From: Metaclostridioides mangenotii
Lineage (GTDB): Bacteria; Bacillota; Clostridia; Peptostreptococcales; Peptostreptococcaceae
Direction of reading: 5' to 3'
Assembly (NCBI RefSeq): GCF_018917235.1
Contig: NZ_JAHLOF010000002.1
Coordinates: 1 to 64,000, forward strand
DNA: 64,000 nt
Shown: positions 45,582 through 55,447 of the stretch, piece by piece
Numbering within the stretch: position 1 is the stretch's first letter
How the letters are laid out: every line of letters begins with the position of its first letter
Position numbers and translations under genes: made by a program
Notes under the pieces: generated by a model
What the model saw: only the letters and a program-made list of their open reading frames with translations
The model's database searches: none
What the model was told of the DNA's origin: nothing

Positions 45582-46331
45582 CTAACTTTTTCTTATACCG
45601 TTTATTCCATAGTTTATGAAATAGTATATAGCTACTGGTAGAGGTATCTTTTCAACATTTCTATATATATTCCACGTCCATTTGGCTGCTTTTATTTTGT
45701 TACCACTAAGTGAAGTGCTCGATTTTCTGTATAGAGCTAAAACTTCATCTATCCCATAGGCTATATATCCTTTTTTAAGTATAGATAACCATAACACATA
45801 ATCCTCATGTGGCACGCCACTCATCTTTATTTCAAAATCTATCTTCGTCTTATCAATTACTACAGTAAGGCATCCCATAACATTTCCCTTTAATAACTTT
45901 TTGTAGTCAACTGTCTTAGGAATTCTAATGGCTTTATTCAGCTTGTTAGTGTTCTCATCCATAAGTTCATAAGCTGTAAAAGTTATAGCAGAGTTGCTTT
46001 CTTTCATAAAAGCTATTTGCTTTTCTAGTTTGCTACTTTCCCATTGATCATCACTATCGAGAAAAGCAATGAACTGCCCAGATGCATTTTCTAATGCCAC
46101 ATTTCTAGCATGTGACACCCCTTGATTAGTCTCTGTCCTTATATACTTAATCCTAGAATCATTTTGAATATAAGACTTTACAATATTAGAGCAATTATCA
46201 GTCGAGCAATCGTCGATAATTAACATTTCCCACTCTTGATAAGTTTGGCTTAATACCGAATTTATAGTTCCTTCAATAAATTTTTCAGAATTATACATGG
46301 GAGTAATTATAGATACTAAATTCTTATTCAT
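45582..46331 (-). CDS. glycosyltransferase family 2
   Basis: From ATG 46331 it has 249 residues. It has VSIITPMYNSEKFI, IIDDCSTDNCSNIV and FLDSDDQW. The ribosome binding site GGAAGG fits ATG 46331, not the frame opening at 46355. It is a paralogue of the gene at 43854-44606 and probably adds a related sugar. Confidence 0.9.
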   Translation of the reverse strand: MNKNLVSIITPMYNSEKFIEGTINSVLSQTYQEWEMLIIDDCSTDNCSNIVKSYIQNDSRIKYIRTETNQGVSHARNVALENASGQFIAFLDSDDQWESSKLEKQIAFMKESNSAITFTAYELMDENTNKLNKAIRIPKTVDYKKLLKGNVMGCLTVVIDKTKIDFEIKMSGVPHEDYVLWLSILKKGYIAYGIDEVLALYRKSSTSLSGNKIKAAKWTWNIYRNVEKIPLPVAIYYFINYGINGIRKS

Positions 46332-46356
46332 ATTACCTTCCTCGCCATTTTTCAAA

Positions 46357-47535
46357 TTATTTGTTTAACTTACTCAATATGCAATTATATATTCTCTCAC
46401 AATTTTTATTGTCATTGTATCTGAAAAACTTGTTTCTTTCATTTTTTTGATTATCCATAACCTGAAAATCATTATTAATGATAGCAATAAGTTTTTCTAC
46501 GGCTTCACTACTATTATACGACAAATATCCAAACATTTCACTTCTTAAATCTATATAAGAATCAACCTTCTCTATATACTCATCCACATCGAATTGATAA
46601 AATAGTATTGGTCTATTCATATATAAGAAGTCTATTGCTACACTTGAGTAATCTGTAATATTTGCAGCTGAAGATCTTATTTCATCTGCTAAGGTAACAC
46701 CTTTATCTAAAAATACTATTCTTTCCCCTGTAATATTTTCTTTTATATCATCTATAAATTCATGCATTAGATGGTGTAGGTAAAATTTGATATTTACATC
46801 TTTTTCATCTAATACTTTATTTAGTCTCTCATCGTTTAATAGATTCATTATATTTTTAAAATAACTCGTCTCTGTAAACTTACCCGAATTAAACTTTATC
46901 CAATCACGCCACGTAGGGCTGTAAAGAATATCCCTAGTTTTAGGGGCTTCATTTGTCGGTAAATTGTCGTATCTTGCATTCCCCACAATACAAACAGACT
47001 CTTCACTCATTCCCCATTCATCAATCATAACTTTTTGTTCAAATTCAGAACTTGCAGTGCAGATATCATAACTTTTAAGAAGGTTGTCAATTATATCCTT
47101 AAACCTTGAATCCATAGCTTTTCTTTTCTTAAAACTGATTGTTCCGTGGTTTAAGTATACTTTAACAACTTTATTATGAAAACTTTTTAGCATAGGCACT
47201 ACAAAGTTGTAAGGTGCTATATCTGCAGATGGAGCATGAGAAAATATTATTACTTTTGAATTGTAATAATACAAGTAATTTTCTACACTTCCCTTAATTA
47301 ACTTTTTCCCTGGTATTTTTTCTTTAACACTACTATCTTTACATACCACCCAGTAAGCTTCTACGTCCTTATGGTTTTCTAGTATATATTCATAAAAAAA
47401 CTTTGAGTTATCGTTATAAATATCGCCTGAATGACCACCTATAAGCCATATATTCCTATTTTTAAACTTACTTTTGTTAAAAGGGTAAATAATAAAAGCA
47501 ATAATCATATTTACCAAAAACTTTACTTTTTCCAT
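46357..47535 (-). CDS. CDP-glycerol:polyol glycerophosphotransferase family protein (TagB/TagF-like)
   Basis: This family transfers glycerol-phosphate from CDP-glycerol to a lipid-linked acceptor. The 392-residue protein has an N-terminal amphipathic or membrane-associated helix and the family features FSHAPSADIAP, LNHGTISFKKRKAMDSRF, YSPTWRDW and ITDYSSVAIDFLYMNRPI. It suggests that the polymer carries glycerol-phosphate or phosphodiester links, like a teichoic-type polymer. An ATG at 47550 overlaps the upstream stop; GAGGATGG favours ATG 47535. No CDP-glycerol synthesis gene is in the window. Confidence 0.87.
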   Translation of the reverse strand: MEKVKFLVNMIIAFIIYPFNKSKFKNRNIWLIGGHSGDIYNDNSKFFYEYILENHKDVEAYWVVCKDSSVKEKIPGKKLIKGSVENYLYYYNSKVIIFSHAPSADIAPYNFVVPMLKSFHNKVVKVYLNHGTISFKKRKAMDSRFKDIIDNLLKSYDICTASSEFEQKVMIDEWGMSEESVCIVGNARYDNLPTNEAPKTRDILYSPTWRDWIKFNSGKFTETSYFKNIMNLLNDERLNKVLDEKDVNIKFYLHHLMHEFIDDIKENITGERIVFLDKGVTLADEIRSSAANITDYSSVAIDFLYMNRPILFYQFDVDEYIEKVDSYIDLRSEMFGYLSYNSSEAVEKLIAIINNDFQVMDNQKNERNKFFRYNDNKNCERIYNCILSKLNK

Positions 47536-47549
47536 AAACACCATCCTCA

Positions 47550-48389
47550 TTATAACTTGTACTGTCTAAATCCACTTATTCTACCTTTAATGGTAGCACT
47601 ATGATAATCTCTATTCGAACTTAGGATAAGCCCCCCTATATTTCTAGTAAGTTTAGACAACATAACTTTAATAAACTTACGGTTTTTTCTATAAACGATC
47701 TCTTTTTTACAAAGGGCCCCAAATCCTCTGCCATAGTTATAATCTCTTTTAAACTTCTCTTTAGATTTAGAGTGTTTCTTAGCTGGATGGTATACTATAT
47801 TATCACTAAAGTATTTTCCCCTAAATCCTCTGTTAAGCAAATCAAGTATATAATCGATTTCTTCTCCAGATCCAAACTCTCCACCTACACCTAACTTTTC
47901 ATCAAAAAGTGTATAGTTTTTATCCTCAAAATTCACAAAGAAAGTAATAGATGTAATAGTATCAAGTACATTTGTGCTTGTTATGTCACATACTCCATCA
48001 GCCATTTTTTTAAATGCATCAACTTTATTTTTATCCATTGTCTTACAACTAAAAATTTTATACTCTCTATTATTTTCAAAAAAATCTACAACTGTCTGAA
48101 GAATATTTGATTCGTACTCGCAGTCGTCATCTGGAAAAGCTATAATTTGCCCTTTAGCGTTTTCAATCCCAATATTTCTGTTGTAACTTAGACCTTTTTT
48201 ATAGCTTTTAATATATTTAATATCTATTTTTTCTGTATAATTTTCAACAATAGATTTAACCTTATCACATTCATTTTGATCCACAACTATAAGCTCAAAA
48301 TTTTTATAAGTTTGATTTTCCAAACTTTTCAAAAGTAAATCTATTTCATCAAACCTATTCAAAGTAGGCATTATTAATGATATAAACAT
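47550..48389 (-). CDS. glycosyltransferase family 2
   Basis: From ATG 48389 it has 279 residues. It has SLIMPTLNRFDEIDLLL, VDQNECDKV and the metal motif FPDDDCEYE near residue 87. Its basic C-terminus may hold it to the membrane. GGGAGGAG just before ATG 48389 sets the start. It belongs to a separate GT2 branch from the paralogue pair downstream. Donor and acceptor are unknown. Confidence 0.88.
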   Translation of the reverse strand: MFISLIMPTLNRFDEIDLLLKSLENQTYKNFELIVVDQNECDKVKSIVENYTEKIDIKYIKSYKKGLSYNRNIGIENAKGQIIAFPDDDCEYESNILQTVVDFFENNREYKIFSCKTMDKNKVDAFKKMADGVCDITSTNVLDTITSITFFVNFEDKNYTLFDEKLGVGGEFGSGEEIDYILDLLNRGFRGKYFSDNIVYHPAKKHSKSKEKFKRDYNYGRGFGALCKKEIVYRKNRKFIKVMLSKLTRNIGGLILSSNRDYHSATIKGRISGFRQYKL

Positions 48390-48563
48390 TTTCTCCTCCC
48401 AAATTTTCAAATGTCAAACTTAAATAACCATATTTCATTACTTATTGCAATAAAAATATAAAATACTTTTAGTTTATTATAAAAGTATTATAATTTTTAA
48501 GTCTAAAAATATTTTATACTTTTACTTCCTTTATTTCTACACTAAAGTAGAGATTAAATCAAC

Positions 48564-48641
48564 AAAATTGATCGATATATCGGACACGACATCCTGTTTA
48601 GTAAAAAACCGCATACTAAATCCAATAAATCGATCAATTTT
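48564..48641. repeat. nested inverted repeat in the polysaccharide operon
   Basis: AAAATTGATCGAT (48564-48576) and ATCGATCAATTTT (48629-48641) are perfect 13-bp arms. A second stem, TTTAGTA with TACTAAA, lies inside. It fills the 260-bp gap between the polymerase and the next glycosyltransferase gene. It could act as an attenuator or processing site within the operon, or be an inserted small element. Confidence 0.6.
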
Positions 48642-48652
48642 ATGGCAAATTA

Positions 48653-49810
48653 CTATTTTCTTTTTAGCATTTCTTTAAATGTAAATCTTCCTTTATCATC
48701 GTTTATTACATATTTAATAAGAATTACAATTGTAAAATTATAACCAACTTCAAGAAGTATATTTTCTGCAAATGCGTATATTAAGAAAATCATTACTACT
48801 GCTATGTATTTCTTTTGATCATTTTCTATAAATATACTTAAACCTCTATAAAGTAGGAATAGGAAAAATACTAATGTGACTATTCCAAGTAAAGAAAGAA
48901 TGTAAATGTATGAACTATCCAGTGGATGAGCTACTGTAACCATTTCATCATATTTATTACCGAATAGCGAAAACATTGAACCGTATTCTACTAAGTAAGC
49001 ATGCCAGTGAAGAGGCCTAGATGCTAAAACTTTATTAAAAATAGTAATATTTGATAAAACAGTTCCAACGACTATAGATATCCCTAAAAATAGGATTGGA
49101 AGTATCTTTATACCAAATGAAATAATCGGCAGTTTTTTTAAATCTACGGCTCTAAGTATATCTACAAAGATCAAAGCACCTATTACTGTTAATGCACCCG
49201 TTCTACTCATAGTTTGTAAGTATATATATACAGTCATTACTATAAGTAATATTCTATCATACATATTGTATTTATCAAATCTAAGGAATATATATGCTGC
49301 ATATATTGGCAGTGTTAATAGAAATACTGAGTTTGGATTTCCATATCCAAAAGTCTCTCTTATTACATAAGATCCACCAACAAGTCTGTAGTGAGACTCT
49401 TCAACTTGAGTAATAAATGGTAAAAAGTTTGACATCATCATACAAATAATTATAAATGCTAAACTCAAAAGGAAATAACTCTTAACAACGTATTTATCTT
49501 CTATATCCCTTATACTTATAGCTAAAAGTATTAATACTAAAATCGAACCTTCTCTAGTAAATACATACAAAGCGCAAGATATTAGAAATAGTGCTATCTC
49601 CGTTTTATTGTGGTCTTTCCTCATAATAAATTGAATAAAAAGCAATACAATTGATCCATAAAATAGAAAGGGCACAATTTTTAAAGCATTTGAATCCGAT
49701 TTAAGAATTGTAATCATATACTTTCTTAAAAGTATTATGAATAGAGTCAGAGTATAAAGTCCTTTATTTATTATTAAGTTTTTATTATTTTGTAAACTAT
49801 TTGCTCTCAC
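48653..49810 (-). CDS. O-antigen polymerase/ligase-like membrane protein (Wzy-like)
   Basis: The 385-residue protein has about ten to eleven membrane segments and a periplasm-type central loop (ESHYRLVGGSYVIRETFGYGNPN). That is the usual layout of Wzy polymerases and WaaL-type ligases, although sequence signatures in this family are weak. It would join repeat units of the surface polymer outside the membrane. The start is GTG 49810 with AGAGGAGAGG upstream. It lies directly downstream of manC. Confidence 0.8.
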   Translation of the reverse strand: MRANSLQNNKNLIINKGLYTLTLFIILLRKYMITILKSDSNALKIVPFLFYGSIVLLFIQFIMRKDHNKTEIALFLISCALYVFTREGSILVLILLAISIRDIEDKYVVKSYFLLSLAFIIICMMMSNFLPFITQVEESHYRLVGGSYVIRETFGYGNPNSVFLLTLPIYAAYIFLRFDKYNMYDRILLIVMTVYIYLQTMSRTGALTVIGALIFVDILRAVDLKKLPIISFGIKILPILFLGISIVVGTVLSNITIFNKVLASRPLHWHAYLVEYGSMFSLFGNKYDEMVTVAHPLDSSYIYILSLLGIVTLVFFLFLLYRGLSIFIENDQKKYIAVVMIFLIYAFAENILLEVGYNFTIVILIKYVINDDKGRFTFKEMLKRK

Positions 49811-49824
49811 TAAAACCTCTCCTC

Positions 49825-50898
49825 TTACATATATTCATGTCTATTATTTTCTTTTAATTGATTGACTATCTCCTTGACATCTTGTGCCATATCTTTTCTA
49901 CATACCATTACAGCATCGTTAGTAGAAACAACTATCAAATCATTTAATCCTATCGTTGTTATAAGCTTATCATCAGAATAAATTATCGAGTTGCTGGTAT
50001 TTATAGTGATGTTATCACCTCTTTTGATATTACCTTCTTCATCAGTGGGATATATAGAACCAAGCGAATCCCAAGATCCTACATCACTCCAGCCAAAATC
50101 TCCCGGAACTACTGCAACGTCATTGCTTCTTTCCATAATACCATAATCTATTGAGATGGATGGTATAGTAGGGTAAATTTCTTTGATTTTTATCTCTTCA
50201 TCTTTAGTTCCTAAGTATTCAGAGATTTCTTCAAGTTTTTCGTAAACTTTCGGAAGGTATCTTTTAAAATCCTCAAGTATTTTAGATACTCTCCATACAA
50301 ACATCCCACTGTTCCATACATATTTTTTGGAGTCTACATATTCTTTTGCCTTTTCAAAATTTGGTTTTTCAACAAATTCACAGACTTCAAACGCACTCTC
50401 CCCAACTATTTCATCTCTATCAAAGTTTATATATCCATAACCTGTAGACGGAAAAGTAGGATTAATTCCTATTGTTACCAGTTTATCATTGTTTGCAGCA
50501 ACATTAATTGCTTTTACTAAAACTTTATTGAACTCTTCTTCATCTTTAATATAGTGATCTGCCGGATAAACACACATAACTCCATCACCATATTTTTTCA
50601 TTATATTAAACGCCGCAAAGCCGACTGCTGCTGCCGTGTTTCTAGCAGATGGCTCAAGTAAAATATTATCACATATACATTTATTTTTTACTATATTTTT
50701 CAAAGCACCTACTTGTCTCTCATTAGTGACTATGAATAAGTTTTTCTTTGGAGCTAGGTTTTCAATTCTCTTTATAGTTTCGTTAATAAGAGCATCTTGC
50801 CCACTTAGATTAATAAGTTGCTTTGGTACCTCTTGTCTGCTCAGTGGCCAAAAACGAGTTCCGCCTCCACCAGCCATTATGACATTGTATATTTTCAT
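49825..50898 (-). CDS. manC: mannose-1-phosphate guanylyltransferase
   Basis: ManC makes GDP-mannose from mannose-1-phosphate and GTP. The 357-residue single-domain enzyme has the nucleotide-binding start VIMAGGGGTRFWPLSR, EPSARNTAAAVGFAA, VYPADHYI, FVEKPNFEKA and WNSGMFVW. No C-terminal isomerase domain is present. Mannose is therefore a likely component of the polymer. Confidence 0.95.
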   Translation of the reverse strand: MKIYNVIMAGGGGTRFWPLSRQEVPKQLINLSGQDALINETIKRIENLAPKKNLFIVTNERQVGALKNIVKNKCICDNILLEPSARNTAAAVGFAAFNIMKKYGDGVMCVYPADHYIKDEEEFNKVLVKAINVAANNDKLVTIGINPTFPSTGYGYINFDRDEIVGESAFEVCEFVEKPNFEKAKEYVDSKKYVWNSGMFVWRVSKILEDFKRYLPKVYEKLEEISEYLGTKDEEIKIKEIYPTIPSISIDYGIMERSNDVAVVPGDFGWSDVGSWDSLGSIYPTDEEGNIKRGDNITINTSNSIIYSDDKLITTIGLNDLIVVSTNDAVMVCRKDMAQDVKEIVNQLKENNRHEYM

Positions 50899-50923
50899 CT
50901 ACACTCTCTCCTCACCACTACAA

Positions 50924-52633
50924 CTATATAGCATTTACTATATCCAGTACATGTTCTACCAATTTTTTAAGTTTGTCTTCTGTCTTAGTTTCATCATCAG
51001 AGTTTACACCAAAATAAAACTTAATCTTTGGCTCTGTCCCAGAAGGTCTAATCGCTACCCAAGATCCATCCTCTAATATATATTTTAACACATTAGATTT
51101 TGGAAGATCATCAATTCCTTTATCGTAGTCGTTTAGTTTATCAATTTTTATATCTGCTAAAGACTTTAATTTTGAATTTCTAAAAAATTCCATTATATCT
51201 TTAATCTTTTCTACACCTTCAATTCCTTTAAGTGTAAAAGATTTTAGATCTTCTTTATAGTGTCCAAACTTATTATATGTATCTAAAAGTGCATCGTATA
51301 AACTCATACCCTTTGATAAATAATAGGCAGTCATTTCACTAATCATCATAGAAGCCACTACTGCATCTTTATCTCTTGCATGTGTACCTATAAGATATCC
51401 GTAACTCTCCTCATATCCCATTATAAATGTTCTATCTTTATTAGCTTCAAATTCATTAATCTTTTCACCTATAAATTTAAATCCTGTTAGTGTGTTTATA
51501 CATTCAACTCCATAGTGGTTTGCTATTTTAGCGCCTAGCTCTGAAGTTACTATGGTTTTGATTATTGTAGGATTATTTGTATCTAGCTTCTTCTCTGATA
51601 CAAGCCCTTCTATTATATACCTAACAAGTAAAGATCCTGTTTGGTTTCCATTTAAAACTACATACTCTCCACTTGTATCTTTTACTACAACTCCAACTCT
51701 ATCACAATCTGGATCTGTTCCAATAATCAAATCAGCCCCATCTTTTTTAGCCATCTTTATCGCAATATCAAATGCAGATCTCTCCTCTGGGTTTGGATAT
51801 TTTACTGTAGAGAAGCTTGGATCTGGAAGTTCTTGTTCCTTAACTACATCGACTTTTTTGAATCCAACTTCATTTAATACAGCTCTTACTGGCTTATTAC
51901 CCGTCCCGTGGATTGGAGTATAGATAACTTTTAATTTTTCGCTGTACTCATTTATTATATCTTGTCTCAATACTTGTTTCTTAACTGCATCTAAAAATGC
52001 CTTATCTACTTCGTCTCCAAGCACAACTATCGAACCATTTTTTATTGAAGCACGAAAATCTACAGTATGAATTTCACTGTAGTCATCAATTTTTTTAACT
52101 TCTGATATAATCTCATTAGCTACATCAAGGCACACTTGTCCTCCATTGCTATCGTACACTTTATATCCATTGTACTCTTTTGGGTTATGACTTGCCGTTA
52201 TCACTACCCCCATTACACAATTTAAATGTCTAACAGAAAAAGATAACTGTGGTGTAGATCTTAAATCATCGAATAAATAAGCCTTTACTCCATAAGCTGC
52301 AAGTGTAGTGGCAACTTCTATTGAGAATTCCTTTGACATAAATCTACAGTCGTGAGCAATCACAACTCCTCTATCTTTCCCTTTATCACCGTACGTTTTA
52401 AGGATATAATTAAGAACCCCAAGAGTGGCACGTCTAACAGTATAAATATTCATTCTGTTAGTTCCCGCACCGATTACCCCTCTAAGTCCACCTGTACCAA
52501 ACTCAAGATCTTTATAGAATCTATCTTCTATCTCTTTATCATCGTTTTTAATTGAATTTAACTCATTTTTGGTTTGTATATCTATAAAAGGAGAATTGAT
52601 CCACTCCTCATATTTTGCTTTGTAGTTCATCAT
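50924..52633 (-). CDS. phosphoglucomutase/phosphomannomutase
   Basis: The alpha-D-phosphohexomutase interconverts hexose 6- and 1-phosphates and feeds manC and UDP-glucose synthesis. The 569 residues have the phosphoserine loop VITASHNPKEYNGYK (about residues 140-154), the metal loop GTDPDCDRVG (about 300), the sugar loop GYEESYGY and the phosphate loop RPSGTEPKIKFY. Glucose versus mannose preference cannot be read from the sequence. It lies 12 bp downstream of murJ. Confidence 0.94.
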   Translation of the reverse strand: MMNYKAKYEEWINSPFIDIQTKNELNSIKNDDKEIEDRFYKDLEFGTGGLRGVIGAGTNRMNIYTVRRATLGVLNYILKTYGDKGKDRGVVIAHDCRFMSKEFSIEVATTLAAYGVKAYLFDDLRSTPQLSFSVRHLNCVMGVVITASHNPKEYNGYKVYDSNGGQVCLDVANEIISEVKKIDDYSEIHTVDFRASIKNGSIVVLGDEVDKAFLDAVKKQVLRQDIINEYSEKLKVIYTPIHGTGNKPVRAVLNEVGFKKVDVVKEQELPDPSFSTVKYPNPEERSAFDIAIKMAKKDGADLIIGTDPDCDRVGVVVKDTSGEYVVLNGNQTGSLLVRYIIEGLVSEKKLDTNNPTIIKTIVTSELGAKIANHYGVECINTLTGFKFIGEKINEFEANKDRTFIMGYEESYGYLIGTHARDKDAVVASMMISEMTAYYLSKGMSLYDALLDTYNKFGHYKEDLKSFTLKGIEGVEKIKDIMEFFRNSKLKSLADIKIDKLNDYDKGIDDLPKSNVLKYILEDGSWVAIRPSGTEPKIKFYFGVNSDDETKTEDKLKKLVEHVLDIVNAI

Positions 52634-52645
52634 ATCATCCTTTCA

Positions 52646-54205
52646 TTATCTTCTAAGTAATTTGTTTTTACCCTTTTTAACAATATCAAATACTAGTTCA
52701 ATTTCTTCAACCTTCATAAGTGTAATCAGTATTAGGTATAAAATCGCACCTGACACAGAAGCTGCACTGACTGCTAAGATATCTTTTAATAAACCTGTCC
52801 CTAAAACAATAGCTAGCTCTTTATATATAAACCAAGCAACTGCCCCCATAATAAGTGAAGCAATTAAACTTTTAAGTCCTGTCTTTACTATCCTACTTCC
52901 ACCAAAATGACCTTTCTTTCTTTTAAGAGAGAAAAATAAAAGACTTGCTGTGATTATTGATGAAATACTCGTTGATAATGCAAGTCCTGCATGACCAAGA
53001 GGTTTAATCAAAATAAGATTTAACACAATATTTATTGTAAGTGCAATACTACTGTTTATCATAGGCGTTTTCGTGTCTGTCATAGAGTAAAATACTCTAT
53101 AAAGTACATCTCTAATACCACAAGCTAAAAGCCCCAATGAAAACAATTGAAGAGCTATAGTTGTAAGTTGAGTTGAAGTTGCATCAAACTTACCACGTTC
53201 AAAAAGAATTCTAACTATTGGCTCTGCAAGAATAATAAATCCTATAGATATTGGCAGTACTAACAATATAACACAGTTCGATGATTTAACTATTGTACTT
53301 ATAAATCCTTCTTCATTATCATCATTTGTAAGTTTAGCTAGTTTTGGATAAATAACTGTTATTATAGATGTAACAAATAAAGCTAAAACGAAATCATTCA
53401 ATTTACTCGCATAGTTTAAAGCTGCCAGTCTACCATCACTAAGTGTTGTAGCTAATAATCTATCTACATAAGTATTTATCTGGCCTATAGAAACACCAAG
53501 TAACATTGGCATTACTAATATTCCAAGTTTCTTAATTGATTCGTCTTTTACATTTATATAAGGCTGATATTTATAAGCCATTTTCTTAGCAAATGGAATC
53601 TGGAATACCAACTGACTCGCCATTGCTATTAGTGCACCTATTGGCAAAATATAAATATTCTGAGTTGCAGCACTCAATACTATACATGAAATTATTATGA
53701 TATTATATGGTAAACCAATCAAACTTGGAATTGTAAAACTATCATTCACTTGTAAATAAGATCCTATTATCTTACTTCCACTAATGAACAATACGCCTGA
53801 TATCATTATCTTTGTAAATATTACTGCGGCTTGAAACTTTTCTGGATTTTTTACAAAACCTGCAGCAAACACTGTTACAAACTGTTCAGTAAATACAAGC
53901 CCCAGAATAGCTATTATTATAGCTAAAACATAGCATAGGTTTAGAACATTATTAGTAAACTTGAGTGCACCCTCTTGACCGTGTTTTTCTTTAGTTTCGA
54001 CGTATAACGGTATATATGTTGTAGCAACCGCAGATCCAATTATGGCAATAATTAATCCTGGAATGTTTAATGTTAGTACAAATACGTCTGCATACATCCC
54101 TGTACCATAAAAATTTGCAAAAATCTGCTCTCTAAAAAAACCTAATACTTTAGAAAGCATCGTCGCAATCATAATCCACGCTGCTGCCTTAGCTGTTTTT
54201 GACAT
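52646..54205 (-). CDS. murJ: MurJ-type lipid flippase
   Basis: The 519-residue MOP-superfamily protein has about 14 membrane segments and MurJ features (MLSKVLGFFREQIFANFYG near the N-terminus). MurJ flips lipid II. A copy inside a polysaccharide locus may instead flip the polymer repeat unit, which would explain why no Wzx-type gene is seen. Both readings are inference. It begins the pgm-manC part of the operon. Confidence 0.9.
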   Translation of the reverse strand: MSKTAKAAAWIMIATMLSKVLGFFREQIFANFYGTGMYADVFVLTLNIPGLIIAIIGSAVATTYIPLYVETKEKHGQEGALKFTNNVLNLCYVLAIIIAILGLVFTEQFVTVFAAGFVKNPEKFQAAVIFTKIMISGVLFISGSKIIGSYLQVNDSFTIPSLIGLPYNIIIISCIVLSAATQNIYILPIGALIAMASQLVFQIPFAKKMAYKYQPYINVKDESIKKLGILVMPMLLGVSIGQINTYVDRLLATTLSDGRLAALNYASKLNDFVLALFVTSIITVIYPKLAKLTNDDNEEGFISTIVKSSNCVILLVLPISIGFIILAEPIVRILFERGKFDATSTQLTTIALQLFSLGLLACGIRDVLYRVFYSMTDTKTPMINSSIALTINIVLNLILIKPLGHAGLALSTSISSIITASLLFFSLKRKKGHFGGSRIVKTGLKSLIASLIMGAVAWFIYKELAIVLGTGLLKDILAVSAASVSGAILYLILITLMKVEEIELVFDIVKKGKNKLLRR

Positions 54206-54296
54206 CTTTACTTCTCCTTATCTAAGTTAAACTCTCAATAGCATCTTCAAACCGTAAATCATATGTATATAAGTTAAAAGAGTCCCTCTCATCTAT

Positions 54297-55352
54297 TTAT
54301 TTTGTTTCATATTTAATTCCTCTAAATGCAACCAATAATAATAATATTGTTAAAATAGCTGTAGAAACAAAGGCTCTGCTCATAAATACGTTAAGTATGC
54401 TATAAGGTCCTACTTCTTCACCTACTTCTATTACTTCGTCTACTTTATTGTTTTTTAAAAACTTTTCTTGTACATAACTAAAATTCTCGTTACATATAAG
54501 TATAGGAGTGTTTTCTTTTGCTGCTACTACACCCAGTGAAATATATTCATTAATATCTGCTCTACTACCAAATTCTAAGTTTGCAGTGTATACCTTTTTT
54601 ATATCCTCATCTTTATAAAATCTGTTAATTAGATCTACATTAGTGTCAGATTTATTAATAACACCTAATAAGTCAAGATTATCAAATCTATTTTCTAGAT
54701 CAGCAGTAAATTTTTCAGATTCTCCTACTGCATATATTTTTTTGAGATTCTTACCTTCTAAAAAATCCATTACATTATCAAAGTTTTTGTCATCAGCCCA
54801 GATAATTGGGTAATTATTCTTAGCTGCATAAGAATATATAGATAGAGCATTTTCAAGACCTGTACTTGAGCTAACAATAAACGCTTTATCAAATCCTTTA
54901 GTTCTATAAATCTCTCTAGCCATTTTTAGAGAAGTATCAAATCTATCTTTTCCTCTAATTCTCTCTACGGTCATTCCCATTCTTTCTAAGCTTTTCTCTG
55001 CATCCTTAGACACAGATGATAAACCACCAATAATAGTGATGTTCTCTGCTCCGAGTTCTTTTAAATAACTTCTAGTAACACGACCTATATTGCCAGTTTT
55101 TGTTACGACTATAGGAGCATTTTTTGCATATGCTAAAGGAGTAGCACCAATACTGTCTATTATTGATTTTTCATTTACAAGAATTACTTCTTTAGATTTT
55201 TTAAAGACGCTTTTATTTAAATCCGTAGAAATTTCTTGTACTTTACCATCTATTACTTCTTTGTTAGCTATATCATAAGCATTAATACTTGCTCCCGAAA
55301 ACATAAAAATCGATAAAGCTATAGATAATGTAGCAGAAAGTTTCTTTATCAT
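54297..55352 (-). CDS. Cwp7-like CWB2 protein with a C-terminal membrane segment
   Basis: The 351-residue protein has a signal peptide (about 1-25) and is then almost only CWB2 repeats (about 50-325). The first lacks the usual DRY-type start; the second shows ERIRGKDRFDTSLKMA; the third is degenerate. A hydrophobic segment (VSTAILTILLLLVAF) lies near residues 330-345, followed by a basic end, so it may be membrane anchored. It has no enzymatic domain. Its place between murJ and a sugar transferase is as I recall for Cwp7 in C. difficile. Confidence 0.85.
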   Translation of the reverse strand: MIKKLSATLSIALSIFMFSGASINAYDIANKEVIDGKVQEISTDLNKSVFKKSKEVILVNEKSIIDSIGATPLAYAKNAPIVVTKTGNIGRVTRSYLKELGAENITIIGGLSSVSKDAEKSLERMGMTVERIRGKDRFDTSLKMAREIYRTKGFDKAFIVSSSTGLENALSIYSYAAKNNYPIIWADDKNFDNVMDFLEGKNLKKIYAVGESEKFTADLENRFDNLDLLGVINKSDTNVDLINRFYKDEDIKKVYTANLEFGSRADINEYISLGVVAAKENTPILICNENFSYVQEKFLKNNKVDEVIEVGEEVGPYSILNVFMSRAFVSTAILTILLLLVAFRGIKYETK

Positions 55353-55398
55353 AAATTCTCAAATCCTTTTCTAATAGTCTCTTTTTTAGCAATAAAAA

Positions 55399-55417
55399 AG
55401 CCCTTTTTAAAAGAGCT
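55399..55417 (-). terminator. hairpin before the Cwp7-like gene
   Basis: In minus-strand RNA AGCUCUUUU pairs with AAAAGGGCU (one G-U, tight loop), followed by a run of Us. It lies 30 nt past the sugar transferase stop. Confidence 0.7.
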
Positions 55418-55447
55418 CAATCATTGATTGTAATCTAATATTTAAAA

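Noticed and set aside
48564-48641. Insertion sequence or transposon remnant
   Set aside because: There is no transposase fragment or target duplication, only inverted repeats within 78 bp.
50636-51076. 146-codon plus-strand frame opposite manC and pgm
   Set aside because: It is the antisense shadow of two well-supported genes and has no recognisable product or ribosome binding site.
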